Shown: positions 35,366-43,695 of the stretch, one piece after another
Layout of the letters: each line of letters opens with the position of its first letter
How positions within the stretch are numbered: the stretch's first letter is position 1
Assembly: GCA_016290295.1 (NCBI GenBank)
Contig: JAEETJ010000021.1
Coordinates: 1 to 48,079 of the forward strand
Reading direction: 5' to 3'
DNA length: 48,079 bases
From: Bacteroidales bacterium
GTDB taxonomy: Bacteria > Bacteroidota > Bacteroidia > Bacteroidales > WCHB1-69
Made by a program: the position numbers and the translations under genes
Notes under the pieces: model-generated
Databases searched by the model: none
The model's input: the letters and a program-made list of their open reading frames with translations, nothing else
Told to the model about the DNA's origin: nothing

Positions 35366-36439
35366 ATGAAAAAGATAGTGTCGATTGTGGGAGCGCGTCC
35401 CCAGTTTGTGAAGGCGGCGGTGGTAAGCAGGCAGTGGGCCTCTATGCCCGATGTGCAAGAGGTGTTGGTACACACAGGACAGCATTTCGACGATAATATG
35501 TCGGAGCTGTTCTTCCGGGAAATGTCCATTCCTCAACCTAAATACAATTTGGGAGTCAACAACTTGGAGAATGCCGATATGACGGCCCTGATGATGGAGC
35601 GTCTGGAGCCAGTACTTCAGCGAGAAAAACCTGATTTTGTGGTGGTTTTCGGGGATACCAATTCTACCTTGGCAGGGGCCAGGACAGCGAAGAATTTGTG
35701 CATAAAATTGGCACATGTTGAATCGGGACTGCGTTCTTTCAATATGGAAATGCCCGAGGAGCACAACCGCATGGAGACCGACCGCCTGAGTGATGTGCTT
35801 TTCTGTCCGACCCAAACCGCAGTGGAAAATCTTCAGAAAGAAAATATTGATAATCAAAGAAATAAGATAGTGTTATCGGGCGATGTGATGTATGATGCAG
35901 CTTTGTTTTATGCGGCATCAGCACGGAAACCACAGCTTGATTTAGCCGGGGATTTCCTGTTGGCCAGTGTGCATCGAGCCGAAAACACCAATCATGCGGA
36001 AGCTTTGCTTTCAATCTTCGCGGCGCTGGAAATCTTGGCCCAAGACAGGCAGCTGGTGTTGCCCTTGCATCCCCGCACACGGGCGAAGTTGGCAGAGTTG
36101 AATTATGATTTCGATCATTCCAGCATCACTTTTATTGCACCAGTAGGCTATTTCGAAATGCTGTATCTGTTGAAGCACTGCCAGCTTGTGCTGACTGACA
36201 GTGGAGGTTTGCAGAAAGAGGCGTATTTCTTTGGAAAGCAGTGTGTTACTTTGCGCAACGAAACTGAATGGGTGGAGTTAATGCAGCATGGGGTGAATGT
36301 TTTGGCCGGCACAGCAAAAGAGAAAATCATCCATTGTGTCCAGCAAAGTTTGTCACAACAGATGATTTTCCCGTCTTCTTTATATGGCGACGGCCACGCC
36401 GCCGAAAAAATCACGCAGACTTTGGCTGCAATGATGTAG
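35366..36439 (+). CDS. wecB: UDP-N-acetylglucosamine 2-epimerase (non-hydrolysing)
   Basis: A 357-residue enzyme interconverting UDP-GlcNAc and UDP-ManNAc for surface polysaccharide. The GT-B-like fold is marked by SIVGARPQFVKAA at the N-terminus, FGDTNSTLAG, HVESGLRSFN with EEHNRMETDR, and TDSGGLQKEA near the C-terminus. The start is the ATG at 35366 (MKKIVS), just after the ispD stop. An in-frame TTG at 35360 overlaps that stop and is less likely. Confidence 0.93.
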   Translation: MKKIVSIVGARPQFVKAAVVSRQWASMPDVQEVLVHTGQHFDDNMSELFFREMSIPQPKYNLGVNNLENADMTALMMERLEPVLQREKPDFVVVFGDTNSTLAGARTAKNLCIKLAHVESGLRSFNMEMPEEHNRMETDRLSDVLFCPTQTAVENLQKENIDNQRNKIVLSGDVMYDAALFYAASARKPQLDLAGDFLLASVHRAENTNHAEALLSIFAALEILAQDRQLVLPLHPRTRAKLAELNYDFDHSSITFIAPVGYFEMLYLLKHCQLVLTDSGGLQKEAYFFGKQCVTLRNETEWVELMQHGVNVLAGTAKEKIIHCVQQSLSQQMIFPSSLYGDGHAAEKITQTLAAMM

Positions 36440-36444
36440 TTGGT

Positions 36445-38046
36445 TTATTGCAGTTTGAAACTGATTGGAATTGCGAAACTAACCCTGACTTTTTTGCCGT
36501 TTTGCATGCCGGGTTTCCATTTGGGCATGGCTTTGATCACTCTCAAAGCTTCTTCGTCGCAGCCGCCACCAATGCCTTTCACGACTTTAACATCGGAGAT
36601 ACTTCCGCTCTTTTCCACAATAAATGAGACCAACACTCTTCCTTGGATATTCTTTTCCTTGGCCGTTTCTGGATATTTGAGGTTTTCGGAAAGATACTTC
36701 TGCATGGCTTCCATTCCACCAGGGTATTCAGGCATCACTTCGGGTTTGTTGTAAACGCTGTCCTTTTCTTCTGCGGGAAAAGTTATTTTGACTTTGAGGT
36801 CGTTGGAACTGATTTTTGTTTCATTGTCCTCACCCGTAGAAATAGAGAAAGGCTCAACGCTGTAGGAAATACCATTTCCATTATTCTCCTCTTCTTTCAT
36901 TTGGATTTGATCATTGAGAGTACCATCTACATTGTAATTGGTAATGGTGATTTGTTTATGTGACTCGTTTGTGACAGGGTCGATAACCTCTGTAGTCTCG
37001 AATTTAAGGTAAGAACCGTCTTCGTTATAAATTATAGTATTTTCGAATTGCGGAACACCGTAGTCATCAAAGAGTTGGACAGGGTCCATTCCCTTTGTGG
37101 AAGAATTTTCAGCAGTTGTTTGTCCCTGTGCCGTCACTTTGGGGCTGGCGACCAACAACGCCGCTAATACAGGCATGATGACCAGTAGCCTCCACCAGAG
37201 ACGTCTGGTCTTTTCGTTACTTGTAATCATCTTGATTCTTTTTTTGGTGAATAATAAATTGAAATTGTTGCTCATGTCGCTGAAATTGACGGCCGTGCAC
37301 TGCTGTAAAATCAGATACATGTATTTTCCTTTGTCAGCGCCTCCGTGAAGTACTTCATGGTCGGCAGCATATTCATGAATCAGTTGTAAGTCTTTTTTAT
37401 ACAGATAGATAAAAGGATTGAACCATTGCAGAATCATCATCAATTCTGTAAAAAGAATATCGATGGAATGATGCTGGTTGATATGGCTCAACTCATGTCG
37501 GAGGATATCAGGAGATATGTTTTTATCGGGAAAATAAGCGTAATGCAGGAAAGAAAAGGCATCGTTGTCGCAATGTGTGTAAACCAGGGTATAACCGTCT
37601 CTTTTTTCTTTGGGAGAGCGAAGGGTTAAAATGGTTATCTTCAATATTTTAGTGAAGAAGATCAGAAAACTTACGATTACTCCCGCAAGATAGACAATGC
37701 CAAGTACTTGCCACAGACTGAGGCTTGTTTTTGCGGGACCAGCGATGTCGCTTGCCGCTGCTTGACTTTCAGGGGATATGCCGTTGGGTGTAATGGTGAT
37801 TTCGTTCAGCATGAAGATATTGGAAAACCATTGCTCTTGGGTACTTTCGGCAAGGGCGGGACTATGGCTGAACAGGTTGCCTAAGAGGGGCAGCGCGAGG
37901 GCGAACAGCATGGCTGTCAGCAGGAAAAAGCGGTTGAACTGAAAACTCTTGCTATTGACGAACAACAGTCGATAGCACAGCCATAGTACCATCAGGGCAA
38001 TGGAGCATGGCAAGAGGTAAACTAAAATAAAGACTTGTGCGTTCAT
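36445..38046 (-). CDS. BlaR1-like M56 membrane peptidase with C-terminal TonB-like domain
   Basis: A 533-residue membrane protein. Transmembrane helices lie near residues 5-25, 35-55, 120-140 and 285-300. The M56 zinc motif HELSH occurs between the third and fourth. A periplasmic C-terminal TonB domain (PEYPGGMEAMQKYL... KWKPGMQNGKKV) follows a long linker. In BlaR1 systems the sensor's zinc protease leads to inactivation of the BlaI repressor. Here the upstream gene is blaI-like and overlaps by 4 bases. No penicillin-binding sensor domain is present. The TonB-like domain suggests envelope signal sensing. Confidence 0.85.
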   Translation of the reverse strand: MNAQVFILVYLLPCSIALMVLWLCYRLLFVNSKSFQFNRFFLLTAMLFALALPLLGNLFSHSPALAESTQEQWFSNIFMLNEITITPNGISPESQAAASDIAGPAKTSLSLWQVLGIVYLAGVIVSFLIFFTKILKITILTLRSPKEKRDGYTLVYTHCDNDAFSFLHYAYFPDKNISPDILRHELSHINQHHSIDILFTELMMILQWFNPFIYLYKKDLQLIHEYAADHEVLHGGADKGKYMYLILQQCTAVNFSDMSNNFNLLFTKKRIKMITSNEKTRRLWWRLLVIMPVLAALLVASPKVTAQGQTTAENSSTKGMDPVQLFDDYGVPQFENTIIYNEDGSYLKFETTEVIDPVTNESHKQITITNYNVDGTLNDQIQMKEEENNGNGISYSVEPFSISTGEDNETKISSNDLKVKITFPAEEKDSVYNKPEVMPEYPGGMEAMQKYLSENLKYPETAKEKNIQGRVLVSFIVEKSGSISDVKVVKGIGGGCDEEALRVIKAMPKWKPGMQNGKKVRVSFAIPISFKLQ

Positions 38047-38426
38047 GCTGTTTTGTTTTTTTCGTTATGAATAGCTTCGTCAACAATTTTTTTCAGAGCT
38101 TCGAGTTCCTCCAACTTGAAGTTCTCTTTTTTGGCGAAGGCTGATACCAGGTCAAGATAGGAGTTGTTGAAATACCGCTCTACCACGCTGCCCAAGAAGT
38201 GCTTGGAGTATTCCTCTTTGCTGATAACGGCTTGGTAGCGGTGGAAGCGGCAGAAGGTTTCGTGTTTCACAAAGCCTTTGGCTTCCAGAATTTTGATGGT
38301 GGTCAGCACAGTATTGTATGCTGGTTTCGGTTCGGGGAAGGCCGCCATGATTTCGTTGGCAAAACCCTGTCCGATTTTCCAGATCACTTGCATCACTTGC
38401 TCTTCCGCTTTGGTCAGTTCTTTCAT
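38043..38426 (-). CDS. BlaI/MecI-family transcriptional repressor
   Basis: A 127-residue winged-helix protein: LTKAEEQVMQVIWKIG, then the recognition helix region YNTVLTTIKILEAKGFVKHE. Length and pattern match BlaI/MecI/CopY repressors. It likely represses its own operon and the membrane peptidase gene, whose start overlaps its stop by 4 bases. The ATG at 38426 is chosen because upstream in-frame codons lie in the repeat-rich leader. A dyad over the promoter (38614-38648) is the probable binding site. Confidence 0.9.
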   Translation of the reverse strand: MKELTKAEEQVMQVIWKIGQGFANEIMAAFPEPKPAYNTVLTTIKILEAKGFVKHETFCRFHRYQAVISKEEYSKHFLGSVVERYFNNSYLDLVSAFAKKENFKLEELEALKKIVDEAIHNEKNKTA

Positions 38427-38453
38427 ACTAAGGTATTTTGATGTTTCTATATT

Positions 38454-38499
38454 CCCCAGACTGACGTCTGGGGTTATTAAAATTTCGCCTCTTCGAGGC
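38454..38499. repeat. Two hairpins in the blaI-like leader
   Basis: Hairpin one pairs ccccaga (38454-38460) with tctgggg (38467-38473). Hairpin two pairs gcctc (38487-38491) with gaggc (38495-38499). Both are in the untranslated region between the blaI-like promoter and its start codon. Confidence 0.55.
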
Positions 38500-38504
38500 T
38501 CCCC

Positions 38505-38588
38505 AACATTCACTCAATAACATTCACTCAATAATATTCACTCATCAACATTTACTCCCTAACATTCACTTAAAAACATTCACTCAAA
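38505..38588. repeat. Six tandem copies of a 14-bp repeat (aacattcactcaat)
   Basis: Units start at 38505, 38519, 38533, 38547, 38561 and 38575, with 0-4 changes each. They lie in the 5' leader of the blaI-like gene, between its transcription start (about 38592) and start codon. 14 is not a multiple of 3, so the array is not coding. Confidence 0.9.
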
Positions 38589-38598
38589 AACAACGCTG

Positions 38599-38648
38599 CA
38601 AAGATACAAAAAGTTTTTAGTTATTCAACTAAAAAATTAGTTTAATAA
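38599..38648 (-). promoter_or_regulatory. blaI-like promoter with overlapping dyad operator
   Basis: The -7 element TATCTTTG (minus strand, 38606-38599) has a TTG 19 bases upstream (38628-38626). The dyad TTTTTAGTT/AACTAAAAA spans 38614-38635. A longer one with 12-base arms spans 38621-38632 and 38637-38648, with one mismatch. Both cover the -33 element, the arrangement expected for autorepression by BlaI. Confidence 0.7.
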
Positions 38649-38679
38649 CGATTTTTTTCATGAAATTTATTGGAATAAT

Positions 38680-38709
38680 TTTGTATCTCATTAATTTTTA
38701 TTATTTTTG
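38680..38709 (+). promoter_or_regulatory. Promoter for the AbiEi/AbiEii-like operon
   Basis: TTTG at 38680-38683 and TATTTTTG at 38702-38709 are 18 bases apart, close to consensus spacing. Transcription should start near 38716 and run into three operator half-sites. Confidence 0.65.
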
Positions 38710-38717
38710 CAGCGGAT

Positions 38718-38755
38718 TTGTTCAAAAATATTTTTTGTTCAAAAAAAATGAACAA
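38718..38755. promoter_or_regulatory. Operator-like half-sites TTGTTCA / TTGTTCA / TGAACAA
   Basis: TTGTTCA occurs at 38718-38724 and 38735-38741, and its complement TGAACAA at 38749-38755. They lie just after the predicted transcription start and before the antitoxin ATG at 38776. Binding here by the antitoxin would block transcription. Confidence 0.6.
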
Positions 38756-38775
38756 CCATATAAAATGAATGTAAA

Positions 38776-39351
38776 ATGCAAAAAGCGGAAATAAAAATCA
38801 TTTTTTATCTGTTGCAGGACAGTGCCAACGTAAGGCAAAATTTCCGGCAGATAGCTGCTGAAACAAGTACATCCATAGGTTCTGTTCATAGCACTTTTGT
38901 TGACTTGTCGGAACGGGGTTATATTATTGATGATGGCATGACACGTTTGTTGCGTAAGCGACAGTCGCTTATTGACAGATGGGTGATGGCGTATAACGAG
39001 AATTTTAAGAGCAAACTGCTGATAGGCCGTTTCAAATTCCTGACGGCAAAGGCAAAAGATCAATGGCAAGATATTGCTTTGCCTGATACGCTTTGCTGGA
39101 GTGGTGAGCCGGCTGCGGCTTTGCAGGATGGTTATATTTTGCCCCAACGCTGGGATATCTACACTTCAGATACAGCTGATGCGTTGATAGCCACAGCACG
39201 GATGATTCCGGATCCACAAGGGGAGATATTTGTTTATCAGAAATTTTGGAAAAAGAATGGTATTCTTCCGCTTATTGTATATGCTGATTTATTAGCCACA
39301 GGCGATGACCGTTGCCGAGAGGCTGCCGAAAGACTTAAATCTCTTATTTGA
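38776..39351 (+). CDS. AbiEi-like antitoxin (type IV toxin-antitoxin family)
   Basis: A 191-residue protein. The N-terminal ~60 residues form a winged-helix-like DNA-binding domain (NFRQIAAETSTSIGSVHSTF). The middle carries WSGEPAAALQDGYILPQRW, which resembles the AbiEi antitoxin family (GEPAAA...TGYL). In AbiE systems the AbiEi protein represses the operon and offsets the nucleotidyltransferase toxin. The next gene, 6 bases downstream, is such a nucleotidyltransferase, supporting the assignment. Similarity is by memory of the motif, not by search. Confidence 0.65.
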   Translation: MQKAEIKIIFYLLQDSANVRQNFRQIAAETSTSIGSVHSTFVDLSERGYIIDDGMTRLLRKRQSLIDRWVMAYNENFKSKLLIGRFKFLTAKAKDQWQDIALPDTLCWSGEPAAALQDGYILPQRWDIYTSDTADALIATARMIPDPQGEIFVYQKFWKKNGILPLIVYADLLATGDDRCREAAERLKSLI

Positions 39352-39357
39352 TACTTT

Positions 39358-40209
39358 ATGGAATATACTATTAATAAAGAAGATTTGAAGAATCCGTTGC
39401 TCGCTGAGACTTTAAGTGCTTTGGCGGTGTGTTTTGCTGAACTGGATATGGAGTTGTATGTGGTGGGAGCTGTCGCCCGTGACATTGCCATGCATTTGCT
39501 CCAAATGGAAGATGATGCCCGCCGGACAATGGATTTGGACGTAGCGGTTTTAATCAAGGATTGGCGGCAGTATGACCAGCTTTCGGAAGTACTTTTGCGT
39601 AGCAATTTTACCAAAGCAAGGGAAAAACAGCGATTTTTCTATGTGGGAGAGAATGGTACAGGGCGTTTTATGGTGGATATTGTGCCTTTTGGCGATATAG
39701 CTCAAAATGAACAGGTGGCATGGCCTCCCGAAGGCACGCCAGTTATGTCAGTGCGTTGTTTTGACGATGTAATGCTCCATGCGGATAAAGTGCGTGTAGA
39801 GGATAGTTTCAGTTTTAGCATGGCACCTTTAAGCGGTCAGTTTCTGATAAAATTGGACGCTTGGTCCGACAGGCATCTCATCACCAAGAAAGACGCTGCG
39901 GATATGGTGTATATCATGCAGAATGTATATGTGCCGTATGCCATGTCAAGGCAATCACTGCCGCCTGAGATTAGTATAGAAGCCTCTGAATTTGAGCTTT
40001 TGGTTGCTGGTGCCGAGTGGATTGCTGTTGAACTCAGACAAATGCTGAGTGAAGAACATCGCCATTTTTATGCAACTATGCTCAATAATGAAGTGAGCCA
40101 GGCGGAGCAAAGTGCCTTGCTCAACGATATGATGGATGTGTCTTCCGCAAGGAATTATAGGGTGTTGCGTCGCGCCTTAAGCCGCATGGCACAAATTTTT
40201 GCCTCTTAA
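39358..40209 (+). CDS. AbiEii-like nucleotidyltransferase toxin
   Basis: A 283-residue protein with a minimal nucleotidyltransferase fold. The motif GAVARD lies near residue 38, and the metal-binding pair D-L-D in RTMDLDVAV near residue 60. The rest is helical with no other motif. AbiEii-type proteins are nucleotidyltransferases acting as bacteriostatic toxins in phage defence. The preceding AbiEi-like gene and shared promoter make a toxin-antitoxin role the best guess. A house-keeping nucleotidyltransferase role is less likely. Confidence 0.65.
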   Translation: MEYTINKEDLKNPLLAETLSALAVCFAELDMELYVVGAVARDIAMHLLQMEDDARRTMDLDVAVLIKDWRQYDQLSEVLLRSNFTKAREKQRFFYVGENGTGRFMVDIVPFGDIAQNEQVAWPPEGTPVMSVRCFDDVMLHADKVRVEDSFSFSMAPLSGQFLIKLDAWSDRHLITKKDAADMVYIMQNVYVPYAMSRQSLPPEISIEASEFELLVAGAEWIAVELRQMLSEEHRHFYATMLNNEVSQAEQSALLNDMMDVSSARNYRVLRRALSRMAQIFAS

Positions 40210-40255
40210 AAGTTGGCAGAATTCTTATCTTTTTCTTGTTCGCTATAAAGTATTC

Positions 40256-40834
40256 TTATCTCCACTGCAGGGTGTTCACCAGCTGCAAAAGGTCGTTGCG
40301 GAGGTAGTCGATAACGGGCTGGATGGAGTCGTTGTTGGGTGGGAAATTGAAATACAGCGAGCCTCGCAGGAAATGATAGCTGCTGTCGCTGACCCAGAAC
40401 TGGAAAGGAGTGGCCACATCAGAGCCTTCAATGTCGTAGATTTGTCCGAACATCCGGCTTTCGGGGTCGCTGATAATGGAATATTCCACATCATCGGCTT
40501 TCACATAATGGAACTGCACCATCTCGCGTTCTTGTACCATCCTGTCCCTCAGGTTTCCATGCATGGGAAAATAGGTCATCTTCAGCTCTGCGGCGAATTG
40601 GGGATACTGGAGGTCAATCCAAATCTTGCCGGAATCTTTGGGTGTGATGATGGCTTGGGCATGTTTCGAGATTTCCATGGTGAAGGGCAGGGTGGTGTCC
40701 AACAGGGTATATTCAGCCTTGGGCAGGTCAATACGGAAATAGCCTTTCGGCTTGGGTGCAATTTGCTCGTTCTTATGACCGCATGCTCCCAGCAGGAGGG
40801 TGAGGAGCAGAGCGAGGACTATGTTGTGTTTCAT
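40256..40834 (-). CDS. gldD: Gliding motility lipoprotein GldD
   Basis: A 192-residue lipoprotein with lipobox LLLGAC. The segment PKPKGYFRIDLPKAEY is the GldD signature. GldD is needed for gliding and the type IX secretion-linked machinery in Bacteroidota, though it also occurs in non-gliding members. It sits alone downstream of mutS2 on the same strand, separated by a 230-bp repeat-rich gap. Confidence 0.9.
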   Translation of the reverse strand: MKHNIVLALLLTLLLGACGHKNEQIAPKPKGYFRIDLPKAEYTLLDTTLPFTMEISKHAQAIITPKDSGKIWIDLQYPQFAAELKMTYFPMHGNLRDRMVQEREMVQFHYVKADDVEYSIISDPESRMFGQIYDIEGSDVATPFQFWVSDSSYHFLRGSLYFNFPPNNDSIQPVIDYLRNDLLQLVNTLQWR

Positions 40835-40879
40835 GATGTTCGTTATTATAATTCAAAATTCAAAGTTCAAAATTCAAAA

Positions 40880-41005
40880 TCACTACCCCGGCCTTCGGCC
40901 ACCCCTTCTTAAAGAAGGGGAATTAAAACTCCCCTCGAGCACGAAGTGCGAGACTCCCCTCGAATGCATAGCATGAGACTCCCCTTGGGCGAAGCCCAAC
41001 TCCCC
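40880..41005. repeat. Cluster of short hairpin units between actcccc anchors
   Basis: 40880-40924 matches the inverted 12472-12515 repeat. Then follow 25-base units at 40928 and 40953 and a 21-base unit at 40978, each starting actcccc and holding a small hairpin (gcac-gaa-gtgc, atgc-ata-gcat, tgggc-gaa-gccca). The array ends actcccc at 41005. It lies between mutS2 and gldD. The bases just outside (41030-41065) are a ttaactgtta-type simple repeat resembling 13988-14020. Confidence 0.8.
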
Positions 41006-41064
41006 ATCCCTGTATCATCTATTCTTCTCATTAACTGTTAATTATTAATTGTTAACTGTTAACT

Positions 41065-43518
41065 CTAAAGGCTCACTACCGTAATCCCCGTTCCCCCCAG
41101 CTCCAGTGCTTCATCGCAGAAGCTGTTGACTTCCTTGCGCTTGGCTAGGTATTGCCGTATCACATGGCGCAGGATGCCATTGCCCTTTCCGTGCAGCAGC
41201 TTCACCTGGTGAATGCTCAACAATACGGCTTCGTCTATGTAGCTTTCCAGCATTTGCAGCGCCTCGTCGGCTCTCATGCCCCGCATGTCCAGGGTGGTGT
41301 TGAAGTGGGAAATCTTCTGATTCATGGCGTCGGCCAAGGAACCACCATCCAGTCTCACACCCGTGCGTTTTACGGTTCGGGCTTCCCGCTTGCTGATTTT
41401 GGTCACTTTGTCCTTGGTAGTGCGAAGGGAAACGGAGTTGAACGAGATGGTGATATCGTCCCCGTTGAGCTGGGTGATTTCGCCTACCACTTGGGTCTCT
41501 ATCATAAAGACTGAATCACCCACGTGCAGGGTGTTGTCTTCGGGCTTCTCCTGTTTTTTTGCCTGTGTCTTGGGTTTGTGGATGGGTACAATGGGCTTCA
41601 GCGCAGGTTCTTTCTCTATGGATTCCACCTCCTTGGCGAATTCCTCTTTCAGCTTGACAATGTCCTGCCGTGCCTGCTTGGTCTTGACGGAGTCGGCTTT
41701 GTGCTCTTTGATTTCGCGTATGGTCTTTTCGATTACCTTGTTGGCGCTCTCGATAATACTGTTCGCCTGGTTTTTTGCTTTTTGGATGATGTCCTTCCGG
41801 TGCTTTTCCAGCTCGGCGAACTTCTCGCTGTATTCGTTGATCATCAGCGCCAATTGGTCATCTGCGGAATTGACGAGGCGGAGCATTTTGTCAATCTCCA
41901 TCTTCTCGTTCTCAATCTGCTCCAGTTTCTTCTCGTAGTCAATCTGGGCGGTGCCGGTTTTGCTGACGGCATTGTCTATAATCTGTTGGGGCAGACCTAT
42001 TTCCCTTGCAATTTCGTAGGTGAAAGAGCTGCCGGGCTTGCCCATTTTCAGCTTGAACAGCGGTCTCATGGCGGTCATGTCGAAGAGCATGGCCCCGTTG
42101 ACCGCCTGCTTGTGGGTATCGGGAAAGAGTTTGAGATTGCCGTAATGCGTGGTAATCACCCCGAAAGAGCCTTTGTCGTACATGGCTTCCAGCAAGGCTT
42201 CGGCCATTGCCCCGCCTGGTAGCGGGTCGGTGCCGGAACCGAACTCGTCAATCAGAAACAGCGACTTCTCGTCCAGATGCTCAATCATCATTTTGGCATT
42301 GGTGAGGTGCGAGCTGTAGGTGCTCAGGTCGTTCTCGATGGATTGCTCATCGCCCATGTCGATAAAGAAATGATGGAAGATGCCCATGTCGGAAGTATCT
42401 GACAGGGAAACCAGTAAGCCACACTGCATCATGTATTGCAGCAGTCCGATGCTTTTCAGGCACACGGACTTGCCACCGGCATTGGGACCGGAGATAATCA
42501 GGATGCGCTCGTCGTTGACCAGGCGGATATCTAAAGGTTGTACTTTTTTGCCTGTGCCTTTGAAATTCAGATATAGCAAGGGATGAATGGCATTGTGCCA
42601 GTTCAGCATGCATTGGTCGAAAACATGGGGCAGAAAACCGTTGATATCAATAGCTAGCAGGGCTTTGGCACGGATAAAGTCGATGGTGCCGAGGAAATCG
42701 TGGCCGTAGCGCAGGTTGTCGATAGATGGCCGTATGCGCTGGGTGATTTCGGTCAGAATCCGGATGACTTCACGGTGCTGGGCGTTCAACAGGTCCTTGA
42801 TTTCGTTGTTGGCATCAAACACTTCGGCAGGCTCTATGAAAACGGTCTGTCCTGTAGCCGACTCGTCGTGGATAAAACCTTTCAGGCGGCGTTTGAACTG
42901 GGCGGAAACGGGGATGCAGAGACGTCCGTTCCTGACGGTCATTTCGGCATCGTCTTTGGTGATGCCGTCCTGCTTGGCGGCGTTCAGCAGTTTGCGGATA
43001 CGGCGGTCGGCCTCGCCCGAAATGCGGTTGATTTCGCTTTTGATACGCCTCAGTTCATCCGACGCGTTGTCGCGCAGCTGCCCTTTGGGGTCCAGTATCT
43101 TATTGATGGCCTCCAGCAAGTCTTTCTCGGGCATAATATCCTGACAGATGGCCCACAGACGTGGAAATTTGTTGTCCTCGTGCCTGATTTTGAAATACAC
43201 GAACACCTGGATAATCATGTTGATGAAGGCACGCAAAGCCGCCAGCTCATCCAGTTCGATATAGGTGCCGTCAATGTGGAGGCGCGAGAGCACCGGCCTC
43301 AAGTCGAAAAAGTCCTGGGCAGGGAAAGGGTCTTCCAGCAACAAAACCTGCTTGAATTCCTGCGTTTCCTGCAATTGTTTTTCAATCAGTTCGAAGGAGT
43401 CTGAATACTGCAGTTGGTCCACCATCTCACGACCCATATCACTGATACAGTGATTCTTGATCAGCTCACGGATGGTGTCAAAACCTATTTTTTCCTCAAA
43501 AGAAGCAGGATATATCAT
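41065..43518 (-). CDS. mutS2: Endonuclease MutS2
   Basis: An 817-residue MutS-family ATPase lacking the mismatch-binding N-terminal domain and carrying a C-terminal Smr nuclease domain. Walker A is SGPNAGGKSVCLK, and LIDEFGSGTDP is Walker B. A long coiled coil precedes the Smr domain, which is marked by LDMRGMRADEAL and LLHGKGNG. MutS2 suppresses recombination and has been linked to stalled-ribosome rescue. The start ATG lies about 18 bases downstream of a TACCTTTG element. Confidence 0.95.
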   Translation of the reverse strand: MIYPASFEEKIGFDTIRELIKNHCISDMGREMVDQLQYSDSFELIEKQLQETQEFKQVLLLEDPFPAQDFFDLRPVLSRLHIDGTYIELDELAALRAFINMIIQVFVYFKIRHEDNKFPRLWAICQDIMPEKDLLEAINKILDPKGQLRDNASDELRRIKSEINRISGEADRRIRKLLNAAKQDGITKDDAEMTVRNGRLCIPVSAQFKRRLKGFIHDESATGQTVFIEPAEVFDANNEIKDLLNAQHREVIRILTEITQRIRPSIDNLRYGHDFLGTIDFIRAKALLAIDINGFLPHVFDQCMLNWHNAIHPLLYLNFKGTGKKVQPLDIRLVNDERILIISGPNAGGKSVCLKSIGLLQYMMQCGLLVSLSDTSDMGIFHHFFIDMGDEQSIENDLSTYSSHLTNAKMMIEHLDEKSLFLIDEFGSGTDPLPGGAMAEALLEAMYDKGSFGVITTHYGNLKLFPDTHKQAVNGAMLFDMTAMRPLFKLKMGKPGSSFTYEIAREIGLPQQIIDNAVSKTGTAQIDYEKKLEQIENEKMEIDKMLRLVNSADDQLALMINEYSEKFAELEKHRKDIIQKAKNQANSIIESANKVIEKTIREIKEHKADSVKTKQARQDIVKLKEEFAKEVESIEKEPALKPIVPIHKPKTQAKKQEKPEDNTLHVGDSVFMIETQVVGEITQLNGDDITISFNSVSLRTTKDKVTKISKREARTVKRTGVRLDGGSLADAMNQKISHFNTTLDMRGMRADEALQMLESYIDEAVLLSIHQVKLLHGKGNGILRHVIRQYLAKRKEVNSFCDEALELGGTGITVVSL

Positions 43519-43536
43519 CTACAACAAATTAGGTTG

Positions 43537-43544
43537 CAAAGGTA
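43537..43544 (-). promoter_or_regulatory. -7 promoter element (TACCTTTG) for mutS2
   Basis: The minus strand reads TACCTTTG, 18 bases before the mutS2 ATG. It directly adjoins the T-run of the tRNA terminator, so tRNA transcription should end as mutS2 transcription begins. Confidence 0.6.
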
Positions 43545-43545
43545 C

Positions 43546-43577
43546 AAAAAAAATAGAGCCGTCACTGTGGCGGCTCT
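43546..43577 (-). terminator. Intrinsic terminator of the tRNA gene
   Basis: A stem of about 11 bp (agagccg...cggctct, 43555-43577) is followed on the minus strand by eight T. It lies 5 bases beyond the tRNA 3' end. Confidence 0.85.
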
Positions 43578-43582
43578 GTCGT

Positions 43583-43660
43583 TGGTGGGACGTATAGGAT
43601 TTGAACCTATGACCTCTGCCGTGTGGAGGCAGCGCTCTAAACCAACTGGGCTAACGTCCC
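43583..43660 (-). tRNA. tRNA-Val-like, anticodon CAC, with encoded CCA
   Basis: The minus strand forms a full cloverleaf: a perfect 7-bp acceptor stem (GGGACGT), D-arm GCCC/GAGC with one C-A mismatch, anticodon stem CTGCC/GGCAG, T-arm ATAGG/CCTAT with TTCAAAT loop, discriminator A and CCA. The anticodon loop is TCCACAC, putting CAC at positions 34-36 but C instead of the universal U at 33. The isotype is therefore given as Val with caution. It has a -7 element at 43675-43682 and its own terminator. Confidence 0.85.
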
Positions 43661-43674
43661 GTTTTTTGAGGGTG

Positions 43675-43682
43675 CAAAAATA
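43675..43682 (-). promoter_or_regulatory. -7 promoter element (TATTTTTG) for the tRNA
   Basis: The minus strand reads TATTTTTG 14 bases upstream of the mature tRNA 5' end. A TTG lies 23 bases further upstream on the same strand, slightly beyond the usual spacing. Confidence 0.55.
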
Positions 43683-43695
43683 CGAAAAAAAATCG

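Noticed and set aside
38505-38588. CRISPR array
   Set aside because: The 14-bp units follow one another directly without spacers, and there are no cas genes nearby.
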